A program made the translations under genes and the position numbers. Positions 5,819 through 11,116 of a stretch of 11,116 nt of DNA are shown piece after piece; position 1 is the stretch's first letter; every line of letters starts with the position of its first letter. The notes beneath the pieces are model-generated. The model was not told the origin of the DNA. It ran no database searches and was given only the letters and a program-made list of their open reading frames with translations. This stretch comes from an uncultured cyanobacterium. Its GTDB lineage: Bacteria; Cyanobacteriota; Cyanobacteriia; PCC-6307; Cyanobiaceae. The stretch spans positions 1-11,116 of the forward strand of contig CAIYSK010000002.1 of NCBI GenBank assembly GCA_903928835.1. Direction: 5' to 3'.

Positions 5819-7712
5819 ATGGCTAAGCTCCGCTCAAAGTCGGTTTTTAGTGAGCGACAGCCTTTCTCCTGCGCCGGCTTCTGATCCGGCCCCCGCCCGC
5901 CCGGGCTTGTTCAAGGCGATCCAATCACCTGCTGGTCACCCATCTGCCCCCGCTGGGCCCTCCTACAGCGATTTGCTTTGGGATTTACGCAGCGGCAAGG
6001 TTAAGGATTTGGAGCTCTCCCTGCGCCAGCGGGAGGTGCGGGTGCGCTTTGAGGATGGCCGCCAGACCCAGGTGCCGGTTTTTAGTAACGACCAGCTTCT
6101 GCTGCGCAGTGCGGAGAAGGCGAAGGTGCCCCTCACCGTGCGGGATGACCGCCAGGATGGCGCCATGGCCGGCATGGTCGCCAATGGCCTTTTGGTGCTG
6201 TTGTTGCTCGGCGGTTTGGCCCTGCTGATCCGCCGTTCCGCCCAGGTGGCCAATCGGGCCATGGGTTTTGGCAGTAGCAAGCCCAGGCTCCAGGCCGAGG
6301 GCAGTGTGGCTGTGCGCTTTGAAGACGTGGCCGGAATCGCCGAGGCCAAAGAAGAACTCACCGAGGTCGTCACGTTCCTGCGTTCGCCTGAACAGTTCAC
6401 CTCCGTCGGAGCCAAGATCCCCAAAGGGGTGCTCCTGGTTGGTCCTCCTGGGACTGGTAAGACCCTTTTGGCCCGGGCGATTGCCGGTGAGGCCGGCGTT
6501 CCCTTCTTCTCGATGGCAGCCTCTGAGTTCGTCGAGATGTTTGTGGGTGTTGGAGCTTCGCGGGTTCGCGACCTCTTTCGCAAGGCGAAGGCCAAGGCCC
6601 CCTGCATCATTTTTATTGATGAAATTGATGCGGTTGGTCGTCAGCGCGGCGCTGGCATCGGGGGTGGCAACGACGAGCGGGAGCAGACCCTCAACCAATT
6701 GCTGACCGAGATGGATGGCTTCGAGGAGAACTCGGGCGTGATCTTGCTGGCCGCCACCAACCGCCCGGATGTGCTCGATTCGGCCTTGATGCGGCCAGGG
6801 CGCTTTGACCGCCGCATCACCGTGGATTTGCCCGACCGCCGTGGTCGCCAGGAGATTCTTGCTGTGCATGCCCGCAGCCGGCCCTTGGCTGAATCTGTTT
6901 CCCTGGCGGAGTGGGCCAGCCGTACCGCAGGCTTTTCGGGGGCCGATCTGGCCAACCTGCTCAACGAAGCGGCCATCCTGACGGCCAGGCGGCACCAGAG
7001 CGAAATTGATGAAGCCTGCCTCAGTGGTGCCCTCGAGCGCATCACCATGGGCCTGGCGGCATCACCGCTGCAGGACAGCGCCAAAAAGCGTCTGATCGCT
7101 TACCACGAAATTGGCCACGCCCTGCTCACCAGCCTGGTGCCCCATGCCGACAAGCTCGACAAGGTGACCCTGCTGCCACGGGCCGGTGGGGTGGGGGGCT
7201 TTGCCCGCACCATGCCCGACGAAGACATCCTTGATTCCGGCTTGATCAGCAAGGCTTACCTCCAGGCCCGGCTTGTGGTGGCCCTGGGCGGACGGGCCGC
7301 CGAGATGGTGGTTTTTGGCCCTGGAGAGGTCACCCAAGGCGCTAGTGGCGACCTGGAAATGGTGAGCCGGATTTGTCGGGAAATGGTGACCCGGTATGGC
7401 TTTTCCAGTCTGGGACCGGTGGCCTTTGAGGCCGATGGCGGTGAAGTGTTTTTGGGCCGAGATTGGTTGCGCCCCGAGCCCCACTATTCCCGGCAAACCG
7501 GCAACCGGATCGATCAGCAGGTGCGGGCCCAGGCCACGGAAGCCCTCGACCGCGCCGTGGCGATGCTGAGTCCCAGAAGGGAGCTGATGGATCAGCTGGT
7601 GAACCTGTTAATCGAGCAGGAAACCCTCGAGGGAGATGCGTTTCGGGCTTTAGTCGCTAGCTACGAGACCACCGGCAAAGCGAATGTCCAGGCTGCGCAG
7701 GTAGGTCTTTAG
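5805..7712 (+). CDS. ftsH: FtsH-family ATP-dependent zinc metalloprotease, single membrane span
   Basis: FtsH proteases form hexamers that extract and degrade membrane and soluble proteins; in cyanobacteria several act in PSII repair. This 635-residue reading has an FtsH extracellular-type domain (about 54-115), one membrane helix (about 124-143) and an AAA+ module. The module carries Walker A GPPGTGKT (213-220), pore loop FVG (246-248), Walker B IIFIDE (268-273) and the second region of homology ending GRFDRR (332-337). The protease domain has HEIGH (434-438) and the third zinc ligand D516 in GASGDLEM. The usual first N-terminal helix is missing and is replaced by a Ser/Pro/Ala-rich stretch. 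An in-frame stop at 5787 limits upstream extension. Starts are TTG 5805 or GTG 5850; there is no early ATG. The 3' end overlaps the convergent bicupin gene by 63 bp. Catalytic residues are intact, so it should be active. Confidence 0.94.
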   Translation: MPFVKWLSSAQSRFLVSDSLSPAPASDPAPARPGLFKAIQSPAGHPSAPAGPSYSDLLWDLRSGKVKDLELSLRQREVRVRFEDGRQTQVPVFSNDQLLLRSAEKAKVPLTVRDDRQDGAMAGMVANGLLVLLLLGGLALLIRRSAQVANRAMGFGSSKPRLQAEGSVAVRFEDVAGIAEAKEELTEVVTFLRSPEQFTSVGAKIPKGVLLVGPPGTGKTLLARAIAGEAGVPFFSMAASEFVEMFVGVGASRVRDLFRKAKAKAPCIIFIDEIDAVGRQRGAGIGGGNDEREQTLNQLLTEMDGFEENSGVILLAATNRPDVLDSALMRPGRFDRRITVDLPDRRGRQEILAVHARSRPLAESVSLAEWASRTAGFSGADLANLLNEAAILTARRHQSEIDEACLSGALERITMGLAASPLQDSAKKRLIAYHEIGHALLTSLVPHADKLDKVTLLPRAGGVGGFARTMPDEDILDSGLISKAYLQARLVVALGGRAAEMVVFGPGEVTQGASGDLEMVSRICREMVTRYGFSSLGPVAFEADGGEVFLGRDWLRPEPHYSRQTGNRIDQQVRAQATEALDRAVAMLSPRRELMDQLVNLLIEQETLEGDAFRALVASYETTGKANVQAAQVGL

Positions 7713-8642
7713 ACCCGCATCCTGGATCGGCAGCAGGAAGGCCGTGTTTTCACTTTCGTTGACATGGGCGTGCCAGTGACCTGGTGGGGTGATGAAAGCG
7801 CCGCCGGCTTGCCAGTCAATGCGCTTCGGATTTTTGATGGAACCATCCTTGGATAGCTCAGTGCCAACCAGGGTGTAGCAGCCCGGATTGCAATCGACGA
7901 TGAGATCGAGGGCCACGGATTGATGCCGGTGGGGGGCCTGGGTTGCTCCGGCAGGGACCATGCCGAACATCGCCCACAGGACGTGGGTCACCGTGCGGGT
8001 GGCTGGAAGATCCCCGTTGGCAAGAAGCACACTCAGCCGGTTGCTTTTGGCACTGCTGGGACATCTGGCGAGGGCTTCTAATTCCTGCTTAAGCGACTGG
8101 CTGCGGTAAACGGTGGGCTGAAAACGGGCGCAATTAGGCACGACGCCTAGGTAGGTCAGCAGGGGGGCGTCATGCACCCAATAGAGGACGCTGGTTGTGG
8201 AAGCCTCCAACAGGGAATACTCCCCTGGGGGCAAGACAAAAAGGTCACCCTCTTCCCAGTCAATGGCGACATCTGGGCAGCCAGCATTGGCTGGACGACG
8301 GCACTTACCACGCCCTGACAACACATAGAACAGCTGGCTGGTGGCCTCAGCGGCTGCCTTCAACCCTTCACCGGGAAGGATGCGTAAAAAATGGGCTGCT
8401 AGTCCTGGACTTGTGGCAGGACCAGGCCCATCCAGGCCCAGTTCGTCGCTCATGTCGAGGGGAATGACCCCACTAGGCCCTTCGCCATGGATCTCAGCCC
8501 CCCATTGCCGGTACGGAATCGGTTCGGTCAGGCCGCTCCGAATCGGATTCGCCGCCTTTCGGTAGTCATAAATTTCAGCTTGGCTTTGGGTGCAACTCCA
8601 AAGGGGGCCATCACTGGGCCGCATGTCAGAGGTTTGAACCAT
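7650..8642 (-). CDS. Bicupin protein, gentisate dioxygenase-like
   Basis: This 330-residue protein has two cupin folds. The N-terminal cupin (about 82-165: SQLFYVLSGRGK, then WEEGDLFVLPPGEY and YWVHDAPLL) lacks the histidine metal ligands. The C-terminal cupin (about 218-305) keeps them, with PHRHQSVALD (H238, H240) and GHWHAHVNES (H289, H291, H293). The C-terminus reads YLRSLDIRF. The HRH block and ending resemble gentisate 1,2-dioxygenase-like cupins, but no aromatic-degradation genes are near, so substrate and reaction are unknown. ATG 8642 is chosen because AGGAGA lies about nine bases upstream; the frame stays open to 8804, but that region overlaps the upstream gene. It follows the CysO-like gene by 124 bp on the same strand, so it may be in that operon or have its own promoter. 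Confidence 0.85.
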   Translation of the reverse strand: MVQTSDMRPSDGPLWSCTQSQAEIYDYRKAANPIRSGLTEPIPYRQWGAEIHGEGPSGVIPLDMSDELGLDGPGPATSPGLAAHFLRILPGEGLKAAAEATSQLFYVLSGRGKCRRPANAGCPDVAIDWEEGDLFVLPPGEYSLLEASTTSVLYWVHDAPLLTYLGVVPNCARFQPTVYRSQSLKQELEALARCPSSAKSNRLSVLLANGDLPATRTVTHVLWAMFGMVPAGATQAPHRHQSVALDLIVDCNPGCYTLVGTELSKDGSIKNPKRIDWQAGGAFITPPGHWHAHVNESENTAFLLPIQDAGLKTYLRSLDIRFAGGLVASD

Positions 8643-8766
8643 TGATCCAATCTCCTGGTGTGGTGAAACAGTTAGTGCAACAGGTCTTTGGCAGTAGCCA
8701 ACTCTCTTGACGGTTGTGGCGGCTTGCTCCTGCTGCAACCGATACGCCGAACCATCTTGGCGGAGC

Positions 8767-9042
8767 TCAACCCCCAGCAACCGCAGGCACGATCGAGACT
8801 TCATCGCCGTCGTTGAGGGGCGTGTTTTGGTTGTCGAGGAAGCGGATGTCTTCGCTATTCACGTAGACATTGAGAAAGCGGCGAAGTTTGCCGGCTTCAT
8901 CACACAGGCGACCTTTGATGCCGGGATAACGCCCTTCCAAGGCATCGAGGAGCCCATCAACGCTGGTGGCGGTCAGTTCAGCGGTGGCTTCGTCGTTGGT
9001 GAACTTCTGCAGGGGGGTCGGGATCAGAACCTGGACGGGCAT
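8767..9042 (-). CDS. CysO-like sulfur-carrier protein (MoaD/ThiS family)
   Basis: This 91-residue ubiquitin-like protein starts [14 protein letters not shown] and ends [16 protein letters not shown]. The terminal Gly-Gly is the thiocarboxylate-forming end of MoaD/ThiS-type carriers. The block [17 protein letters not shown] (about 52-68) and the ending IVPAVAGG closely recall mycobacterial CysO (HRFVNIYVNDEDVRF, ILPAVAGG). CysO donates sulfur to CysM-bound phosphoserine for cysteine synthesis. This suits a sulfur carrier for amino acid metabolism better than a molybdopterin synthase subunit. ATG 9042 is preferred; TTG 9051 would add three residues. The leader is pyrimidine-rich with no Shine-Dalgarno. 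It lies 50 bp downstream of thrC, probably in one transcript. No activating ThiF/MoeB-type enzyme or JAMM protease is in the window. CysO-type function is an inference. Confidence 0.85.
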   Translation of the reverse strand: MPVQVLIPTPLQKFTNDEATAELTATSVDGLLDALEGRYPGIKGRLCDEAGKLRRFLNVYVNSEDIRFLDNQNTPLNDGDEVSIVPAVAGG

Positions 9043-9092
9043 GGGGTGCAACCGGAAGGAAGGAAAGAGAGGAACGGGAATCGAAAAGGGTT

Positions 9093-10355
9093 TCAGCCGG
9101 CTTGGGAACGCTGCCAGGCGGCTTTGAAGCTATCCAACGTGGCTTCGATCAAATAGGGCTCACCGATGGAGGAGGCAATGGCTTCGGTGGTCTTGAGGCC
9201 GTTGCCGGTGATGTAAGCCACGGTGGTTTCGTCGGGGTTGATTTTGCCCGATTCCACCAGCTTTTTGAGCACGGCGATGGTGGTTCCACCGGCCGTTTCC
9301 GTAAACACTCCTTCGGTTTCAGCTAAGAGCTTGATCCCCTCGATGATCTCGGTGTCGTTAACGGCAGCGATGGTGCCCTTGGTTTTGTTGGCAATGTCGA
9401 TGGCATAGGGCCCATCAGCCGGATTGCCAATGGCAATCGACTTGGCAATGGTGTTGGGCTTCACGGGGGTGATGAAGTCCCTTCCCTCGGCGAAGGCTTG
9501 GGCGATCGGTGAGCAGCCTTCCGCCTGGGCACCGCTAAAGCGAACGGGCTTTTCATCGACCAGCCCCACCTTGATGAATTCATCAAAGCCCTTGCGGATC
9601 TTGGTGAACAGGGAGCCGGAGGCGAGGGGAGCCACGATGTGGTCGGGCAGTTGCCAGCCCAGCTGTTCAATCACCTCATAACCCAAGGTTTTGGACCCCT
9701 CCGAGTAATAGGGACGGAGGTTGATGTTGACGAATCCCCAGCCAAAGGTGTTGGCCACTTCCGAGCAGAGGCGGTTGACCTGGTCGTAGTTGCCGTGGAC
9801 CGCCATCAAGGTGGGGTTGTAGACCAAGGTGCCCAGCACCTTGCCGAGTTCCAGGTCACTAGGGATAAAGACGCAACAGTCGAGTCCAGCGTGGGCTGCG
9901 ATGGCGGCGGTGGAATTGGCAAGATTCCCGGTTGAGGCACAACTCACCGTGGTGAATCCCAGCTCGCGAGCTCGGGTGAGCGCCACAGAGACAACCCGGT
10001 CTTTGAAGGAGAGCGTCGGCATGTTGACGCCGTCATTTTTGATGTAGAGGCTTTTGAGACCAAGGCGCTTGGCCAGGTTGCCTGCCTTGAGCAAGGGGGT
10101 AAAGCCCGTGCCCACATCGATCGGATCTCCCTCAATGGGCAGGAAGTCGCGATAGCGCCATATGGAAGTAGGCCCGGCCTCGATGGTGGCGCGACTCACC
10201 TTGTTTTTGATGGCCTCGTAGTCGTAGACGACCTCGAGGGGGCCAAAGCAGACGTCCTCACAGACGTGGCGGGCACTGGCCTCATAGGGGTGGCCGCATT
10301 CTTTGCAGCGCAGGCCCGTAAAGGTGGAGCGAGAGAGGGTGGCTGTCACGGTCAC
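9093..10355 (-). CDS. thrC: Threonine synthase
   Basis: This 420-residue PLP-dependent lyase should convert O-phosphohomoserine to threonine. An N-terminal zinc-ribbon-like motif has C17, C20, C32 and C36 ([11 protein letters not shown] ... [17 protein letters not shown]). The substrate entry segment TGFTPLL is at 83-89 and the PLP lysine K118 is in SFKDR. The cofactor-binding STGNLANS loop is at 141-148, and GNG (384-386) lies near the C-terminus. The first candidate start is GTG 10355. A second in-frame GTG at 10349 sits seven bases after an AGG and may be the true start. It leads a minus-strand group with the CysO-like gene and perhaps the bicupin. The fold-type II PLP family also includes cysteine synthases, so the neighbouring sulfur carrier makes a sulfur-linked activity worth keeping open. 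Confidence 0.92.
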   Translation of the reverse strand: MTVTATLSRSTFTGLRCKECGHPYEASARHVCEDVCFGPLEVVYDYEAIKNKVSRATIEAGPTSIWRYRDFLPIEGDPIDVGTGFTPLLKAGNLAKRLGLKSLYIKNDGVNMPTLSFKDRVVSVALTRARELGFTTVSCASTGNLANSTAAIAAHAGLDCCVFIPSDLELGKVLGTLVYNPTLMAVHGNYDQVNRLCSEVANTFGWGFVNINLRPYYSEGSKTLGYEVIEQLGWQLPDHIVAPLASGSLFTKIRKGFDEFIKVGLVDEKPVRFSGAQAEGCSPIAQAFAEGRDFITPVKPNTIAKSIAIGNPADGPYAIDIANKTKGTIAAVNDTEIIEGIKLLAETEGVFTETAGGTTIAVLKKLVESGKINPDETTVAYITGNGLKTTEAIASSIGEPYLIEATLDSFKAAWQRSQAG

Positions 10356-10405
10356 ACCTGGCGATGCCCTGAGATTACCAGCGTGATTTGGAAGCCCTAG
10401 CTAAA

Positions 10406-10424
10406 GCCGATCTTAAAGGTCGGC
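10406..10424. promoter_or_regulatory. Inverted repeat upstream of thrC
   Basis: GCCGATC (10406-10412) and GGTCGGC (10418-10424) pair over seven positions, one a T-G wobble, around the loop TTAAA. It lies about 50-70 bp before the thrC start in the divergent gap between thrC and the UPF0182 gene. On the minus strand TAAGAT in the repeat resembles a -10 box but has no good -35. It could be an operator, part of the thrC promoter or a leader hairpin. Confidence 0.35.
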
Positions 10425-10551
10425 AATTAGGAAATTGGAATCCTCTCCGTTGGGCTTGCGCCTGGGCTGGCACTGCTTAGCCTCATTTTCAGTAAGCAAC
10501 CAAGGCGATCTCCTTCCTTCCCTGGTCGCAGCGCTGGAAATGGGGTGGTTG

Positions 10552-10570
10552 GGTGATGGTGCCCATCGCC
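10552..10570 (+). other. Hairpin over the UPF0182 start codons
   Basis: GGTGATGG (10552-10559) and CCATCGCC (10563-10570) form an 8-bp stem with one T-G wobble and the loop TGC. The stem covers both candidate start codons, GTG 10553 and ATG 10556, so the structure would hide them in the mRNA. Confidence 0.4.
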
Positions 10571-11116
10571 ATCGGGGCTGTTGGGCTATTGGTCCTCGTG
10601 GCCAGGCTGAGCATTGAGTGGCAATGGTTTGGGCAATTTGGCGCCCAGGGCATGGTCCTGCGGCGTTGGTTGCTCCAACTAGCGGCCTTCCTGCTGGTCA
10701 TGGGCCTTGGCGTGCCTTTGCAATTGCAACAGTTGCAGCGTTGCTGGCGCCTGCGGTTGGAGGCACCCCGCAAACAGCTGCCACCTTCCCCACTTCTGGC
10801 CTGTTCCAACTTGCCTTTGCTTGGCCTTTTGGGACTCCCGTTACTGCTTTTGGTGGCTGGACTCACCTATCTGATGGTGCAAGCGCGGGATTTGATTGCA
10901 GCCCCTTTTAGCGGCTCTGTGATTACTGGGATACCTGTGTTCGCCGACCTGCCTCCCCTGCTTTTGGTGGGTTTGGCGATTGGCCTGCTCTTCCCTCTGC
11001 TGCGCTGGCCCCTCACCACCTTGCGGATTGCCTTGGCAGCCGCCCTGGCTGGCTCGGCTACGGCCTTGGCCAGGGGCTGGAGCCTCTGGCTTCCAGCCCT
11101 ATTGGCCGTGCCCTTC
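10556..11116 (+). CDS. UPF0182 family membrane protein, N-terminal part
   Basis: The window holds 187 residues of this protein; the frame is open to the edge. Hydrophobic segments lie at about 1-20, 36-55, 86-107, 131-149 and 155-173. The block RLSIEWQWFGQFGAQGMVLRRWLLQ matches the conserved EWLWFxxLGY...RR pattern after the first helix of UPF0182 proteins. Those have several N-terminal helices followed by a large extracytoplasmic domain, total length near 900 residues in cyanobacteria; function is unknown. The first standard starts are GTG 10553 and ATG 10556, which leave only two or three residues before the first helix. The same frame is open back to 10496 and encodes basic, tryptophan-rich residues (PWSQRWKWGGW) without ATG, GTG or TTG. 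It diverges from thrC over about 200 bp. Confidence 0.75.
   Translation, partial: MVPIAIGAVGLLVLVARLSIEWQWFGQFGAQGMVLRRWLLQLAAFLLVMGLGVPLQLQQLQRCWRLRLEAPRKQLPPSPLLACSNLPLLGLLGLPLLLLVAGLTYLMVQARDLIAAPFSGSVITGIPVFADLPPLLLVGLAIGLLFPLLRWPLTTLRIALAAALAGSATALARGWSLWLPALLAVPF

Noticed and set aside
5985..6995. 336-residue minus-strand frame opposite ftsH
   Set aside because: It covers the conserved AAA+ region in antisense and has His/Gln-rich shadow composition, with no family resemblance.
7625..7634. CCCTCGAGGG palindrome near the ftsH and bicupin ends as a terminator
   Set aside because: It has no loop and no T run on either strand, so it looks like chance in coding sequence.
7703..7714. GGTCTTTAGACC hairpin at the ftsH stop
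   Set aside because: The stem is only 4-5 bp with a tiny loop and no T run after it, too weak to call.
8688..8701. TTGGC-AGTA-GCCAA hairpin between the carrier and bicupin genes
   Set aside because: A 5-bp stem without a T run in a 124-bp gap could arise by chance and has no supporting context.
8643..8804. N-terminal extension of the bicupin frame to 8804
   Set aside because: It would overlap the CysO-like gene, lacks cupin similarity, and the internal ATG 8642 has a good AGGAGA site.
8767..9042. Calling the small GG-ending protein the molybdopterin synthase subunit MoaD
   Set aside because: The [14 protein letters not shown] and IVPAVAGG blocks fit CysO better, and no other molybdopterin gene is nearby.

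Overview
The window looks like a GC-rich picocyanobacterial chromosome segment of the marine or freshwater Synechococcus/Cyanobium type. The evidence is a Psb30/Ycf12 photosystem II peptide, a Ycf20 (DUF565) protein, a plant-type glycerate kinase, a CbbY-type phosphatase, a cyanobacterial L32, a UPF0182 membrane protein and very tight gene packing. No insertion sequence, phage gene, CRISPR array, tRNA or rRNA was seen. It reads as core chromosome rather than an accessory island.

Layout, left to right. (1) psb30 (+, 7-114). (2) A minus-strand pair, recJ followed by a ClC-type chloride/proton antiporter, with stop and start fused as TGATG. (3) Divergent from recJ, a plus-strand operon of cbbY, ycf20 and glycerate kinase, joined by GTGA and TTGA stop/start overlaps. 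(4) rpmF (L32) on the minus strand, convergent with glycerate kinase. Its apparent intrinsic terminator lies inside the glycerate kinase coding end. (5) An ftsH-family protease (+), divergent from rpmF by 41 bp. (6) A minus-strand block of thrC, a CysO-like sulfur-carrier protein and a bicupin protein. The bicupin 3' end overlaps the ftsH 3' end by 63 bp. (7) The 5' part of a UPF0182 polytopic membrane protein (+), cut by the window edge.

The clearest functional theme is around Rubisco. CbbY-family enzymes remove the inhibitor xylulose-1,5-bisphosphate, a Rubisco misfire product. Glycerate kinase returns photorespiratory glycerate to 3-phosphoglycerate. The Ycf20 gene between them belongs to a family linked to photoprotection in plants. 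A second point of interest is the CysO-like carrier next to a PLP enzyme annotated as threonine synthase, recalling the CysO-CysM sulfur-transfer pair of mycobacteria. No wholly new system is evident. The most notable items are these two neighbourhoods, the FtsH without its first membrane segment, and several overlapping regulatory/coding arrangements.
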